From: Firmicutes bacterium FC7
GTDB lineage: Bacteria > Bacillota > Clostridia > Tissierellales > Tissierellaceae
Direction of reading: 5' to 3'
Assembly (NCBI GenBank): GCA_022760735.1
Contig: JAKELU010000008.1
Coordinates: 1,304-65,303, forward strand
DNA length: 64,000 bases
Shown here: positions 33,294 to 43,881 of the stretch, piece by piece
How the letters are laid out: each line of letters opens with the position of its first letter
How positions within the stretch are numbered: the first letter of the stretch is position 1
Program-made: the position numbers and the translations under genes
Notes under the pieces: generated by a model
The model's input: only the letters and a program-made list of their open reading frames with translations
Told to the model about the DNA's origin: nothing
Database searches by the model: none

Positions 33294-34872
33294 CTAATTT
33301 TTTTAAGTCAACGGAATAAATTATTTCTGATTTTTCGGATTCAAATGGAACAATTAAATCAACATAAATAAGGTTTTTGTCCTTATTATAGTAGATGTTA
33401 TCACTATTAACCTTCGTTATGGAGGTTAATTCTTTGTTTTTTAGGCTATACTCATATATTGTAAAATCATTTACGGCATGATTTTTCTCTATTACAAATA
33501 GTTCGTTATCTGGCAGTATTGACATTGATGATACATTTAAATCTAATTTTTCATACAAAGAGTTCTTCTTAGCATCATATATATGCAGTATATTTCTATC
33601 ATCTTTTTCGTTATTCTTTAGGTATGCAATAATATTATCATCTATAAGACGAGCATTAAAGCCATTATCAATATAGTCTATATTATCGAAATCAGTTGTG
33701 ATATATATGTTCTTATTAATCTCTGTATCATGGTTTTCTAACAAAATGCATAAATTTTCTCTTAACCTGAAATCTGCAATATTTTTTTCTAGCTGCTTAA
33801 TCAACTTTGTTTCATCATTTTTTATATTGTAGCTATAAATTCTTGCACTGTTCTGGTTATTAACTAGAACAAAAAGATTATTTTTATCCTTCCATCTGGC
33901 TAATGATGGCCCATAGGTATCATCTAATAGTACCTTATAAGCTTTACTTTCATCAGTGTCTATTATATATAGGTCATTGCTGCTTCCATTATTTTCAATG
34001 ACTGATATGAAATCATGGTTTGGTGAGTATGCTGCAGAAATGATATTAAGATTTGTAAAATATAATCTTCTCTTTTCATTTTTTTTAATATCATAGCACC
34101 ATATACTCTCTGTTTTCATAAGCGTATCAGAATTAACTTCTGCTTGACGATAGAGAATAAATTTATTCATAATATAATCAAGAACATGACCTTCATCAAT
34201 ATAGGAGGATATAAACCCCTTTCTAGATTGAATGATCTGAGCGCTATTAGCATCTAGTTCTACTGATAAATTAACTAATGGTGTTTCGGGATTGTCCTTA
34301 TCAAAAATACTATTATATGTTATGTCCCATACAAATCGATCATCTATTCTTCTAAGATTTACTTCTGGTACTGTATTTGCAGTTACATTAAAATCTGATT
34401 TTACTTTATTAATTGCGTCATTTAAACTTAATTTAATCTCTATAGGTTTAAAATTCTCATTTACAATATTAAATTTAATATTTTCTAAATCCGACAGCTT
34501 TATATTTTTTAAGCTCAGGCTAATTTGAGGAACAGCTAATTGTAAATTTTCCTCATCTAATTCATTTTCTACATAGATGTTTATTATATTTCCATCTTTA
34601 ACGATTTGATTAATTTTAACACCAGAGGTTTCCAATAAACCAACATTAATTAATAGTTGAACTTCATTGGTCTTCTTTTGTACCTCAATCTTAGGTTCTA
34701 CAGATTGATAGCCTTTTGATAACAAAACCTTATCAATTTTATATTTAATTTTTTCATCATTTTCTGATAAAGTTTGTGTATCTTTATTCAGGAAAGGCAA
34801 ATCTTCTATTTTGCATCCAACTAGGGATATTGTTATAACTATGGTTAGGATCATTATTAAAAAATGCTTCAT
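33277..34872 (-). CDS. Large lipoprotein with probable beta-propeller domain
   Basis: A 531-residue lipoprotein, signal peptide ending in ISLVGC. The N-terminal half (KIEVQKKTNEVQLLINVGLL and ENELDEENLQLAVPQISL) looks like small repeated alpha/beta units. From about residue 240 the sequence shows repeating four-strand blade-like stretches (KKNEKRRLYFTNLNII, YIIDTDESKAYKVLL, IYSYNIKNDETKLI, LHIYDAKKNSLYEKL) suggestive of a TolB/WD-like propeller. No enzyme motif. ATG 34872 lies after GGAGGTGG; a GTG at 34884 overlaps that site. Function unknown. Confidence 0.75.
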   Translation of the reverse strand: MKHFLIMILTIVITISLVGCKIEDLPFLNKDTQTLSENDEKIKYKIDKVLLSKGYQSVEPKIEVQKKTNEVQLLINVGLLETSGVKINQIVKDGNIINIYVENELDEENLQLAVPQISLSLKNIKLSDLENIKFNIVNENFKPIEIKLSLNDAINKVKSDFNVTANTVPEVNLRRIDDRFVWDITYNSIFDKDNPETPLVNLSVELDANSAQIIQSRKGFISSYIDEGHVLDYIMNKFILYRQAEVNSDTLMKTESIWCYDIKKNEKRRLYFTNLNIISAAYSPNHDFISVIENNGSSNDLYIIDTDESKAYKVLLDDTYGPSLARWKDKNNLFVLVNNQNSARIYSYNIKNDETKLIKQLEKNIADFRLRENLCILLENHDTEINKNIYITTDFDNIDYIDNGFNARLIDDNIIAYLKNNEKDDRNILHIYDAKKNSLYEKLDLNVSSMSILPDNELFVIEKNHAVNDFTIYEYSLKNKELTSITKVNSDNIYYNKDKNLIYVDLIVPFESEKSEIIYSVDLKKLVSTAP

Positions 34873-34895
34873 TAGAGAACCCACCTCCTTCCTTC

Positions 34896-34924
34896 ATTTT
34901 ACAATATCTTGTTTTTTTCATCAA
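34896..34924 (-). promoter_or_regulatory. Sigma-A promoter of the large lipoprotein
   Basis: Minus strand TTGATG (34919-34924), 17 bp, TAAAAT (34896-34901). It is back-to-back with the uvrB promoters. Confidence 0.65.
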
Positions 34925-34932
34925 TAATAGTT

Positions 34933-34992
34933 TTGACAATAATAAATAATATTATATAATGATTTGCATCATGAGATAAATAATTATATAAT
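34933..34992 (+). promoter_or_regulatory. Two tandem sigma-A promoters of uvrB-uvrA
   Basis: The upstream one is TTGACA (34933-34938), 16 bp, TATAAT (34955-34960). The downstream one is TTGCAT (34964-34969), 17 bp, TATAAT (34987-34992). The SOS box lies 13 bp after the second -10, so it would cover the start of that transcript. Confidence 0.75.
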
Positions 34993-35005
34993 AGAATATG
35001 GTAGT

Positions 35006-35017
35006 GAACAAATGTTC
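35006..35017 (+). promoter_or_regulatory. LexA/DinR SOS box (Cheo box)
   Basis: GAACAAATGTTC is an exact match to the Gram-positive LexA core GAAC-N4-GTTC. It sits between the uvrB promoters and the uvrB ribosome site, where LexA would block transcription until DNA damage. Confidence 0.88.
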
Positions 35018-35032
35018 ATGTGGGGTGAAATT

Positions 35033-36994
35033 ATGAACAAGTTTAAGATAGAATCAAGTTATAAGCCTACAGGAGACCAACCTCAAGCCATAGAGAAACT
35101 GGTTGAAGGGATTAATTCCAATTTAAAACACCAGATACTACTTGGGGTAACCGGTTCTGGTAAGACTTTTACCATGGCAAATATAATTGAAAGAGTACAA
35201 AAACCTACATTAGTTATAGCGCACAATAAGACGTTAGCATATCAACTGGCTAGTGAATTCAAGGAGTTTTTTCCTAACAATGCGGTGGAATACTTTGTTA
35301 GCTATTATGATTACTATCAACCAGAAGCTTATGTACCACAGACGGACACATATATAGAGAAGGACAGTTCAATAAACGATGAAATAGATAAACTACGTCA
35401 CTCTGCTACTGCAGCTTTATTTGAGAGAAGAGATGTTATAATTGTTGCTTCTGTATCTTGTATATATGGATTGGGTGACCCAATTGATTACGAAAATCTA
35501 ACTCTTTCATTGCGTCCAGGAATGATTAAAGATAGGGACGAAATAATGAGAAAATTAATTGATATACAATATATGAGAAATGATATTAACTTCGTAAGAG
35601 GTACATTTAGGGTAAGAGGCGATGTACTGGAAATATTTCCAGCATCATCTAGTGAGAATACTATCAGAGTAGAATTCTTTGGCGATGAAATTGAAAGATT
35701 AGTTGAGGTTAATCATTTGACTGGTGAAATAATAGGTTATAGGAATCATGTATGGATATTTCCTGCTTCACACTTTGCTACAACTGAAGAAAAGGTAAAA
35801 AAAGCCATAGAGTCAATAGAGATAGAGTTACAAGAGAGAATTAAAGAGTTTAAAGATAAGGAAAAACTAGTAGAAGCACAGAGAATTGAACAAAGAACAA
35901 GATACGATATAGAAATGCTAAGTGAAATGGGATTTTGTAGTGGTATAGAAAACTACTCTAGGCATATGAGTCAGCGACCACCTGGAAGCAGGCCGTATAC
36001 ACTTATTGACTACTTCCCGGACGATTTCTTGATAATTGTTGACGAATCTCATGTAACAATACCGCAGATTAGAGGTATGTATGAAGGAGACAGATCAAGA
36101 AAGATGAATCTAGTTGAATATGGATTTAGATTACCTTCTGCTTTGGATAATAGACCTCTTAAGTTTGAGGAATTTGAAGAAATGGTAAATCAGATAATAT
36201 ATGTTTCAGCGACTCCAGGACCTTATGAAATGGCTCATACACAAAATACCGTTGAACAAATAATAAGGCCGACAGGATTACTTGATCCTATTATAGAGGT
36301 AAGACCAACTGAGCATCAAATTGACGACCTTGTAAGTGAAATCAATAAAGTAATTAGTAGAAAAGAAAGAGTGCTTATTACAACCCTTACAAAGAAAATG
36401 GCAGAAGACCTTACAAATTACTTTAAGGAAATAGGCATTAAGGTTACTTATCTTCATTCAGATGTTGATACAATTGAAAGAATGGAGATACTTAGAGATC
36501 TTAGACTAGGAAAATATGATGTATTAGTGGGTATAAATTTACTTCGTGAAGGTCTTGATTTGCCAGAAGTTTCACTAGTTGCTATTCTTGATGCAGATAA
36601 GGAAGGATTCCTAAGAAGCGAAACATCATTGATACAAACAATAGGTAGAGCAGCAAGAAATGTTGAAGGCAAAGTAATAATGTATGCTGATACTATAACA
36701 AAATCAATGGAAAAGGCAATTTCAGAAACTAATAGAAGAAGGGAAATTCAAGATAGATACAATAAAGAACATAACATTACACCTAAATCAGTTGTAAAAG
36801 GAGTTAGGGATATAATAGAAGCAACTATCGTTGCTGAAGAAGAAATTAAATATGAAGATAAATTTAGTAAAGAAGAAATTGAAGCTATGATATCTGGAAT
36901 TGAAACAGCTATGCTTAAGGCAGCAGAAGAGCTTAACTTTGAAAAAGCAGCTGAATTAAGAGACAAGATGATAGAGCTAAAGAAGATGTTATAA
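35033..36994 (+). CDS. uvrB: Excinuclease ABC subunit B
   Basis: Damage-verification helicase of nucleotide excision repair. 653 residues. Walker A GVTGSGKT near residue 40, the beta-hairpin region [20 protein letters not shown], the DEAD-like [13 protein letters not shown], helicase motifs [20 protein letters not shown] and [12 protein letters not shown], and a C-terminal UVR motif ([20 protein letters not shown]) that binds UvrC. ATG 35033 follows GGGGTGA; a longer reading from 34964 would start inside the promoter and is rejected. Followed 17 bp later by uvrA. Confidence 0.97.
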   Translation: MNKFKIESSYKPTGDQPQAIEKLVEGINSNLKHQILLGVTGSGKTFTMANIIERVQKPTLVIAHNKTLAYQLASEFKEFFPNNAVEYFVSYYDYYQPEAYVPQTDTYIEKDSSINDEIDKLRHSATAALFERRDVIIVASVSCIYGLGDPIDYENLTLSLRPGMIKDRDEIMRKLIDIQYMRNDINFVRGTFRVRGDVLEIFPASSSENTIRVEFFGDEIERLVEVNHLTGEIIGYRNHVWIFPASHFATTEEKVKKAIESIEIELQERIKEFKDKEKLVEAQRIEQRTRYDIEMLSEMGFCSGIENYSRHMSQRPPGSRPYTLIDYFPDDFLIIVDESHVTIPQIRGMYEGDRSRKMNLVEYGFRLPSALDNRPLKFEEFEEMVNQIIYVSATPGPYEMAHTQNTVEQIIRPTGLLDPIIEVRPTEHQIDDLVSEINKVISRKERVLITTLTKKMAEDLTNYFKEIGIKVTYLHSDVDTIERMEILRDLRLGKYDVLVGINLLREGLDLPEVSLVAILDADKEGFLRSETSLIQTIGRAARNVEGKVIMYADTITKSMEKAISETNRRREIQDRYNKEHNITPKSVVKGVRDIIEATIVAEEEIKYEDKFSKEEIEAMISGIETAMLKAAEELNFEKAAELRDKMIELKKML

Positions 36995-37011
36995 CATTGA
37001 GGTGTAAATAA

Positions 37012-39843
37012 ATGACAAAAGATAATATAGTAATACGGGGAGCCAAGGTCAATAACTTGAAGAATGTAGATATTGAGCTTCCTAGAAATAAGTTTATTGT
37101 GTTTACCGGACTTAGTGGATCTGGTAAATCTTCTTTGGCATTTGACACTATTTATGCTGAAGGTCAGAGAAGATATGTAGAATCACTATCTAGCTATGCC
37201 AGACAATTCTTAGGACAAATGGATAAGCCCGACGTTGAATATATAGAAGGTTTATCTCCATCTATAGCCATAGATCAAAAGACAACATCAAACAATCCCA
37301 GATCAACAGTAGGTACGGTTACTGAGATTTATGATTTCTTAAGACTTTTGTATGCAAGAATTGGTACACCATATTGTCCAGTTTGTGGGAGAGAAATAAC
37401 AAGCCAGACTGTAGAGCAAATGGTTGATAGACTTATGGAATATCCAGAAAGAACGAAATTGCAAATTCTAGCACCTATCATTAGAGGGAAAAAGGGTGAG
37501 CATATAAAAGTTCTTGATCAAATTAAAAAGGAAGGCTACGTAAGAGTAGTTATTGATGGAGAGATGCATGATGTCTCAGAAGATATTAAACTTGAGAAAA
37601 ATAAGAAGCACACAATAGAAATAGTAGTAGATAGAATAGTCGTTAAGGAAGGTATTGAAGGTAGGTTAGCAGATTCCTTAGAAACAGCATTGAAATTAGG
37701 TGATGGACTGGCCATAGCTGATTTAATGGACGGCAATAGAATAATGTTCAGTTCAAAATTGTCTTGCCCTGACCATGATATAGCCATAGAGGAATTAACA
37801 CCAAGAGCTTTTTCCTTTAATAGTCCATATGGGGCATGTCCAACTTGTAATGGATTAGGTTTTCATAAGGAAATAGATCCAGATTTAATAATTCCAAATA
37901 AGGATATTAGTATTAGTGAAGGAGCTATAGCACCTTATAGCAGCGCTAAAGAGACAACTTATTATTATGAAATGATAAAAACTATTGCTGAAAAGCATGG
38001 ATATAGCGTAGAAAAGCCTATTAAAGATGCACCTAAAAAGTTTATAGATGAGATATTATATGGTACAGATGATGATGTATCATTTAATTTTGATAGTCAT
38101 TTCGATGATAAGGGAATGAGAAATTATACTGGCAAATTTGAAGGGATTATTCCTAATCTTGAGAGGAGATATAGAAGTACGAGTTCTGATTATATGAAGG
38201 ACAAAATAGATGAATATATGGTGGAGACTCCATGTCCAAGTTGTCATGGACAAAGATTAAGGGATGAGGTATTATCAGTTAAAATCAATAATTTAAACAT
38301 ATCAGAGGTTACTGACCTTTCTGTTGAAAAAGCTATAGAGTTTTTTAATAATCTTGAGTTATCTGAAAAACAGAGAATTATAGGAGAACAAATATTAAAG
38401 GAAATAAAAGAAAGATTGAATTTCCTTAAAGATGTTGGATTAGATTATTTGACATTATCTCGTATGGCAGGAACTTTATCAGGTGGAGAATCCCAAAGAA
38501 TTAGACTTGCGACTCAAATTGGTTCTAGCCTTGTAGGTGTAGTTTATGTACTAGACGAGCCAAGTATTGGATTGCATCAAAGAGATAATGAAAAACTCTT
38601 AAAAGCATTAAGAAATTTAACTAATATAGGTAATACATTGATAGTTGTAGAGCATGATGAGGATACAATGTATGAAGCTGACCATATTGTAGATATTGGA
38701 CCTGGAGCTGGTATACATGGTGGACAAATAGTTGCTCAGGGTACAGTTGAGGATATAATAAATAATCCAGATTCTATTACTGGGGCATATTTATCTGGTA
38801 GATTAAAGATTGAAGTGCCTGAGAAAAGAAAGGCTGCTAATGGAAAGTGGCTCGAAATAAGAGGAGCTAGTGAAAATAATCTTAAGAACATAGATGTTAA
38901 GATACCTTTAGGCGTATTTACGTGTGTTACAGGAGTTTCGGGCTCAGGTAAGAGCTCATTAGTTAATGAGATATTATATAAAACATTAGCTAATAAGCTA
39001 AATAATGCTAAAACAAAGCCTGGAAAATGTAAAGAAATAAAGGGCATAGAACATCTAGATAAAGTAATAGAAATAGATCAGAGTCCAATAGGTAGAACTC
39101 CTAGGTCAAATCCAGCTACTTATACAGGAGTCTTCGATTATATAAGGGACTTGTTTGCAATGACAAATGAAGCTAAACTGAGGGGCTATGATAAAGGTAG
39201 GTTTAGCTTTAATGTAAAAGGTGGAAGATGTGAAGCTTGTAGTGGTGATGGAATATTAAAGGTAGAAATGCACTTTTTACCGGATGTTTATGTACCATGC
39301 GAAGTATGTAAAGGCAAGAGATATAATAGAGAAACTTTGCAAGTGAAGTATAAGGGTAAAACAATTGCTGATATATTAGATATGACTGTAGAAGAAGGTG
39401 TTGAATTCTTCCAAAATATCCCAAAAATTCATAGGAAGTTACAGACTTTATTGGATGTAGGTCTAGGCTATATTAAGATAGGCCAATCTTCAACTGAACT
39501 ATCAGGAGGAGAAGCTCAAAGAGTTAAGTTGGCAACTGAATTATCTAAGAGACCAACAGGAAAAACAATATATATATTAGACGAGCCTACTACTGGGTTA
39601 CATTCAGCAGATATTCACAAGCTTGTAAATGTGTTGAATCAACTTGTTGAAGGTGGAAATACAGTAGTAGTTATCGAGCACAATCTTGATGTTATTAAAA
39701 CTGCTGATTATATAATAGATTTAGGACCTGAAGGTGGAGATAGAGGAGGTACTATAGTTGCAACTGGAACTCCTGAGGAAGTAAGCAAGAATCCAGCTTC
39801 ACATACTGGAAGATTTCTAAAGAAAGTATTAGAAAGAGGTTAA
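37012..39843 (+). CDS. uvrA: Excinuclease ABC subunit A
   Basis: Damage-recognition ATPase, 943 residues, two ABC modules. Module [21 protein letters not shown], and signature [18 protein letters not shown] with [13 protein letters not shown]. Module [16 protein letters not shown], signature [18 protein letters not shown] with [13 protein letters not shown]. Zinc-binding pairs are seen in [10 protein letters not shown], in ACPTCNG and in [11 protein letters not shown] with [12 protein letters not shown]. Length and motifs are complete, so it should be functional. GAGGTG precedes the ATG; it is co-transcribed with uvrB and so shares LexA control. Confidence 0.97.
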   Translation: MTKDNIVIRGAKVNNLKNVDIELPRNKFIVFTGLSGSGKSSLAFDTIYAEGQRRYVESLSSYARQFLGQMDKPDVEYIEGLSPSIAIDQKTTSNNPRSTVGTVTEIYDFLRLLYARIGTPYCPVCGREITSQTVEQMVDRLMEYPERTKLQILAPIIRGKKGEHIKVLDQIKKEGYVRVVIDGEMHDVSEDIKLEKNKKHTIEIVVDRIVVKEGIEGRLADSLETALKLGDGLAIADLMDGNRIMFSSKLSCPDHDIAIEELTPRAFSFNSPYGACPTCNGLGFHKEIDPDLIIPNKDISISEGAIAPYSSAKETTYYYEMIKTIAEKHGYSVEKPIKDAPKKFIDEILYGTDDDVSFNFDSHFDDKGMRNYTGKFEGIIPNLERRYRSTSSDYMKDKIDEYMVETPCPSCHGQRLRDEVLSVKINNLNISEVTDLSVEKAIEFFNNLELSEKQRIIGEQILKEIKERLNFLKDVGLDYLTLSRMAGTLSGGESQRIRLATQIGSSLVGVVYVLDEPSIGLHQRDNEKLLKALRNLTNIGNTLIVVEHDEDTMYEADHIVDIGPGAGIHGGQIVAQGTVEDIINNPDSITGAYLSGRLKIEVPEKRKAANGKWLEIRGASENNLKNIDVKIPLGVFTCVTGVSGSGKSSLVNEILYKTLANKLNNAKTKPGKCKEIKGIEHLDKVIEIDQSPIGRTPRSNPATYTGVFDYIRDLFAMTNEAKLRGYDKGRFSFNVKGGRCEACSGDGILKVEMHFLPDVYVPCEVCKGKRYNRETLQVKYKGKTIADILDMTVEEGVEFFQNIPKIHRKLQTLLDVGLGYIKIGQSSTELSGGEAQRVKLATELSKRPTGKTIYILDEPTTGLHSADIHKLVNVLNQLVEGGNTVVVIEHNLDVIKTADYIIDLGPEGGDRGGTIVATGTPEEVSKNPASHTGRFLKKVLERG

Positions 39844-39876
39844 AAAGTGGTGTGAATTATTCACACCACTTTTTAA
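39842..39876 (+). terminator. Terminator of uvrBA
   Basis: AAAAAGTGGTGTGAA and TTCACACCACTTTTT pair perfectly, starting at the uvrA stop codon and ending in Ts. Confidence 0.92.
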
Positions 39877-39955
39877 TACCCAAACTGTGATTTTAGTAAT
39901 TCGCTTATAAGTTTCACGATACGAGACGATGATTTATATTATGAAATAATGATTG

Positions 39956-39984
39956 TTGTTAGACTAATAGATTTGTATTATAAT
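39956..39984 (+). promoter_or_regulatory. Promoter of the MFS transporter
   Basis: TTGTTA (39956-39961), 17 bp, TATAAT (39979-39984). Confidence 0.65.
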
Positions 39985-40040
39985 GGTTAGGGAAAACATT
40001 TGCGGTAAAATGCGTATAGAATATAGGGAGGATTAAATCA

Positions 40041-41234
40041 GTGAAAAAAAATAAGGAATCATTTTATACACAACTAAATAAGAATCAGAGATATATTCTA
40101 ATTTGTTGTTTTTTTGTTTTTGCTGTAAATGGATTATATGCTATGGTTTTAGGTTCGCTTTTACCCTTAATTAGCATGGAATATGGATTAAATGATACAG
40201 TAAGTGGAGGGTTGATATCTGCCCACCAAGTTGGCAATCTAGTTGCTGGTTTTATTGCTGGGGTATTGCCATTATATTTAGGTAGAAAAAAATCAATTAT
40301 ATTCTTATGTAGCTTCGTAGTTGTAGGTTTCTCAATTATGATTTTAACAGGAAACCCTGTTTTATTGATCTTAGGCTTTTTATTTACAGGGCTAAGCCGT
40401 GGTAGCATTTCTAACTTTAATAATACAATTGTAAATGAAATTACTGATAGTAACCCGGTAGCGCTCAATATTTTACATAGTATTTTTGCTGTCGGAGCCC
40501 TAATCTCTCCATTTTTAGTTATTTTATCTACTAATATAGCTGGACAATTAGGTTGGAAAATAGCTGTAGGCATTATTATTCTACTTTGTATCATTTCTCT
40601 ACTTCTTTTTTCCAAGCTTAAAGTAGAAGAAGTTAGAAAAGACACTAAAAGGCAAAAAATATCTTATGAATTTTTTAAGGATAAGGATTTTTGGATTAGT
40701 TCTGGAATATTGTTTTTTTACCTTTGCTCAGAGGCGACTATAAACGGATGGATAGTTAAGTATTTTGTTGATTCAAAAATTATGACAATAGAATATGCTC
40801 AAATGCTTGCCTCCTTATTGTGGGCAGTTATTCTTGCTGGTAGACTAACTTGTGCATTTTTAGGAGATAAGGTATCTAAGAAAACCATATTATTAGCAAC
40901 TAGTTGTGGAACAGCTGCTTTTTATTTATTATTGCTTTCTTCATCTAATTTGAGTGTAATTACAATTGCTATTGCTGGGTTAGGATTTTCTATGGCCGGA
41001 ATATATCCAACAACAATTTCTATAGTTGGGAATATTCTTAAGGTATATCCTATGGCTATGGGTGTATTATTGATGTTGGGAGGGATTGGAGCGATTATAA
41101 TGCCTATTATAACAGGTGCTTTATCAGATGTTTTTGGTATTTTTGCTGGCATGGCTGCTATTGTAGGTGCTATTATTTTCATGATAATATGTGTAATCCT
41201 ACATATATCAAGGTCAGTAAAGACTTCCTCATAG
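40041..41234 (+). CDS. MFS transporter
   Basis: A 397-residue polytopic protein with 12 predicted helices in two halves split by the cytoplasmic stretch around KVEEVRKDTKRQKISYEFF. The loop between helices 2 and 3 carries GVLPLYLGRKKSI, the MFS motif A pattern. The second half repeats it as LGDKVSKKTI. Overall it resembles the sugar/fucose-type FucP or YfkF-like MFS group, substrate unknown. GTG 40041 follows GGGAGGA. The next gene, an AEC carrier, starts 44 bp downstream. Confidence 0.85.
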   Translation: MKKNKESFYTQLNKNQRYILICCFFVFAVNGLYAMVLGSLLPLISMEYGLNDTVSGGLISAHQVGNLVAGFIAGVLPLYLGRKKSIIFLCSFVVVGFSIMILTGNPVLLILGFLFTGLSRGSISNFNNTIVNEITDSNPVALNILHSIFAVGALISPFLVILSTNIAGQLGWKIAVGIIILLCIISLLLFSKLKVEEVRKDTKRQKISYEFFKDKDFWISSGILFFYLCSEATINGWIVKYFVDSKIMTIEYAQMLASLLWAVILAGRLTCAFLGDKVSKKTILLATSCGTAAFYLLLLSSSNLSVITIAIAGLGFSMAGIYPTTISIVGNILKVYPMAMGVLLMLGGIGAIIMPIITGALSDVFGIFAGMAAIVGAIIFMIICVILHISRSVKTSS

Positions 41235-41278
41235 TGTGTGAAGAAACTACCATTAATTTTAAATTTAGGGGGATAAAA

Positions 41279-42207
41279 ATGGGTTCCACAGTTACTAATT
41301 CTGTAACATCATTATTCTTAATATTGTTAGTAGGGGTTTATGGGAGAAAAAAAGAGATTATAAATCAAGAAATTAATAAAGGTCTAACAAATATTCTTAT
41401 AAATATTACATTACCCCTACTAATAATTTCATCTTTCATGATTGATTTTGATATAGAAATGAAGAAAAATGTCTATCAAACTTTCTTCTTCAGCTTAATT
41501 ACATTTGGAATCACATTAATAATATCCAAAGTACTTGTGATCCCTATTAAAGGAAATAAGAGGAACATATTAAACTTTTCTAATATATTTACTAATACCG
41601 GTTTTATTGGATTTCCATTATTAAATGCTGTTTTGGGCCCAGAAGGCGTTGTATATGGTTCTACATATAATATTATATTTAACATTTTTGTTTGGACCTA
41701 TGGATTAATGATATATAAAGGACGTAATCAAGCAAGTAGTATAAAAGATAAAGTATTAGATATCTTTAAACAGCCTACAATTATTGCCGTACTTATCGGG
41801 TTAACTATAATGATATTTTCTATTAAAATTCCACCAGTCATATTCACTAGTATAAAACTAGTAGGTGATATAACTGGACCATTATCAATGATAGTAGTAG
41901 GTGTAAGTCTATTAAACATAAATTTTAAAAATATTTTAAGGACTGGACCATATATTATGGAATAGTTATAAAACTATTACTAATGCCGATAATTGTAATT
42001 TTTCTATTTAAATTAATTGGTGTATGGTCTTTGTTTGTCAATTCTATAATTCTCCAAGTAGCTATGCCAACAGCTACATTAGCTTCTATATTTGCTGAAA
42101 AGTATAATTATGAGCTAGAATACTCAACTATCATGGTTGTAACAACTACCTTATTTTCTGTTGTTACTATTCCCTTAATAGTGGGTATATTACAATATAT
42201 TAACTGA
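41279..42207 (+). pseudogene. AEC-family transporter, frameshifted
   Basis: Auxin-efflux-carrier type permease broken by one frameshift. Residues 1-228 or so run from ATG 41279 (GGGGG site upstream) to a stop at 41963-41965. The rest continues in another frame to 42207. At about 41950-41965 the sequence CCATATATTATGGAATAG reads PYIME-stop, while in the other frame it gives YYGIVIKLLLMP, which matches YYGLIVKMAILP of the intact paralogue at 43882. A single-base deletion or a sequencing error explains it. No slippery heptamer suggests programmed shifting. Confidence 0.85.
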
Positions 42208-42210
42208 AAA

Positions 42211-42266
42211 TTGATTAAAATAGCAAATAGGAAAATATTAGGATGTGCTTGTTATATTTTAATCAA
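42211..42266. repeat. 12-bp perfect inverted repeat
   Basis: TTGATTAAAATA (42211-42222) and TATTTTAATCAA (42255-42266) match exactly across 32 bases, just after the AEC pseudogene. The right arm lies in the spacer of the next promoter. It may be a weak terminator or an operator. Confidence 0.5.
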
Positions 42267-42277
42267 TATAGTAATAT
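42249..42277 (+). promoter_or_regulatory. Promoter of the stalk-domain secreted protein
   Basis: TTGTTA (42249-42254), 17 bp, TAATAT (42272-42277), overlapping the right arm of the inverted repeat. Confidence 0.5.
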
Positions 42278-42315
42278 TATATAAGAAAACATACTAAAAA
42301 ATGGGAGGAAAAAGA

Positions 42316-43647
42316 ATGAATAGGAAAGGATTTATAATAGGATTAATTTTAATCTTAACTATGCTAACATCTACTGTATTTGCAGAAAGTGAAATCATTG
42401 TAAGAATTGATTCAACGAATGTAGAGTTTAATGATGTAATTGGTAGACCTTTTATTGATGAAAATAATAGGACTTTAGTTCCGTTCAGAGCAGCCTTAGA
42501 AGCATTTGGAGCAGATGTTGAATGGGATTCTGAAACAAGAACAGCAAAAGCTATAAAGGGTGATATTATTGTCGAAGTTCCTGTTGGCCAAAAATATATA
42601 GTTAAGAATGGAGAAAATATTGAATCCGATTCTGCAGCTATTATAAAAGACGGAAGAACATATTTACCTATAAGAAAGGTAATTGAGGCATTTGGAGCAG
42701 AAGTTCAATGGGATAGTAAGTTAAAAACAGTTGTTATAACAACTGAACCATTTGATGCAAGGGCTAAAGTAATGGAAGCCTATGATAAATATTATAAATG
42801 GGAAAACTTTGATATGTATGCATTAATCAACTTATCGATGGCTTTGCCGGATGAAACTGGTAATATGCAACAAATGAATATGCAAATGGATATGAATGCT
42901 ACTGCTTTTATGAATCCTATGAAGTTGAAAGCCAATGCAAATATGATTCTTGACTTAGGTTTTGATAAATTATCACAGCCTATAATGGAAATGTATATGG
43001 TTGCAGATGAGAATAAGTTCAGCACTTATATGGCTATGACTGATCAAATTTCAGGTGAATTAACATGGATTAAACAAGAAATTGAAGATGAAAGTTTTGC
43101 TACATTATTAGATCCTAATAATGAAGAAATGAAAGAGCTTAATGAAAAGTCTATTACAGATGTAAAATACTTAGGAACATATACAGTTAATGGTGTAAAT
43201 CTAGAAAAGTATGAAATTACAATGTCCTTTGAAGCATTTAATGAAATATTAGGTCAAAATTTATCTATGCTGACTGAAACATTGGGTGACGATGCAGAAT
43301 TAGTACTTAAACTATATGCGAATTTAGATGATGTAACATCTATATTTTATATTGATGAAGCAACAGGCGAATTAGCTAAGATGGAAATGGATATGAGTTC
43401 ATTACTAAGCACTATTATGGAAAATATGATGGACTTAATAGTTCAAGAAGTACCAGAAGGCGTTAGTGAAGAGGAATTTACTAATCAAATACTACAATTA
43501 ACTAATGGTATAAAAATGGATATGATGGCTGAGTATAAAAATATAAATGCTGCTGATGATTTTGAAATTCCAGAGGAAGCATTAAATGCTATAACAACTG
43601 AAGAATTGTTAAAAGAAGTTGAAACTACTGAAGAAGTAAACGAATAA
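42316..43647 (+). CDS. Secreted protein with copper amine oxidase N-domain repeats
   Basis: A 443-residue exported protein. Signal peptide (FIIGLILILTMLTSTVFA), then two units of the copper-amine-oxidase N-terminal (stalk) domain: RTLVPFRAALEAFGADVEWD and RTYLPIRKVIEAFGAEVQWD, about 65 residues apart. The remaining 290 residues are a methionine-rich domain (NMQQMNMQMDMNATAFMNPM) resembling DUF6612/LppX-like lipid-carrier sheets. No oxidase domain is present. ATG 42316 follows GGGAGGA; the ATG at 42301 overlaps that site. Such proteins sit at the wall in Clostridia; function unknown. Confidence 0.82.
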   Translation: MNRKGFIIGLILILTMLTSTVFAESEIIVRIDSTNVEFNDVIGRPFIDENNRTLVPFRAALEAFGADVEWDSETRTAKAIKGDIIVEVPVGQKYIVKNGENIESDSAAIIKDGRTYLPIRKVIEAFGAEVQWDSKLKTVVITTEPFDARAKVMEAYDKYYKWENFDMYALINLSMALPDETGNMQQMNMQMDMNATAFMNPMKLKANANMILDLGFDKLSQPIMEMYMVADENKFSTYMAMTDQISGELTWIKQEIEDESFATLLDPNNEEMKELNEKSITDVKYLGTYTVNGVNLEKYEITMSFEAFNEILGQNLSMLTETLGDDAELVLKLYANLDDVTSIFYIDEATGELAKMEMDMSSLLSTIMENMMDLIVQEVPEGVSEEEFTNQILQLTNGIKMDMMAEYKNINAADDFEIPEEALNAITTEELLKEVETTEEVNE

Positions 43648-43671
43648 TATAAATAAACTTCATATAATAAT

Positions 43672-43706
43672 AAAACTCTAGTCACAATGATTTGACTAGA
43701 GTTTTT
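43672..43706 (+). terminator. Terminator after the stalk-domain gene
   Basis: AAACTCTAGTC/GACTAGAGTTT, 11-bp perfect stem followed by TTTTT. Confidence 0.9.
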
Positions 43707-43784
43707 ATTGACTTAAAAGCTAGAATATTTTAATTTAAGCTATCAAAAAGAAATAAGAAACATAAAAAATAGACCGTAGTAATT

Positions 43785-43819
43785 AATAACCCTATCAGAT
43801 TAAAGATAGGGTTATTTTC
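43785..43819 (+). terminator. Hairpin upstream of the AEC gene
   Basis: AATAACCCTATC/GATAGGGTTATT, 12-bp perfect stem with a short T run, 66 bp before the next ATG. It is either a second terminator or an attenuator in the AEC leader. Confidence 0.65.
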
Positions 43820-43881
43820 ATGAACCATAACCCCTAAATGGAATAAAATAATAATTAAAAATGCTAATCTAGAGGTGGATT

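Noticed and set aside
34964-35032. Extra 23-residue N-terminus for UvrB
   Set aside because: It would begin inside the second promoter and include the SOS box. The family start MNKFKIES at 35033 has GGGGTGA before it.
41930-41990. Programmed -1 frameshift in the AEC transporter
   Set aside because: No X-XXY-YYZ slippery heptamer is seen at the break, and the paralogue is unbroken. A deletion or sequencing error is simpler.
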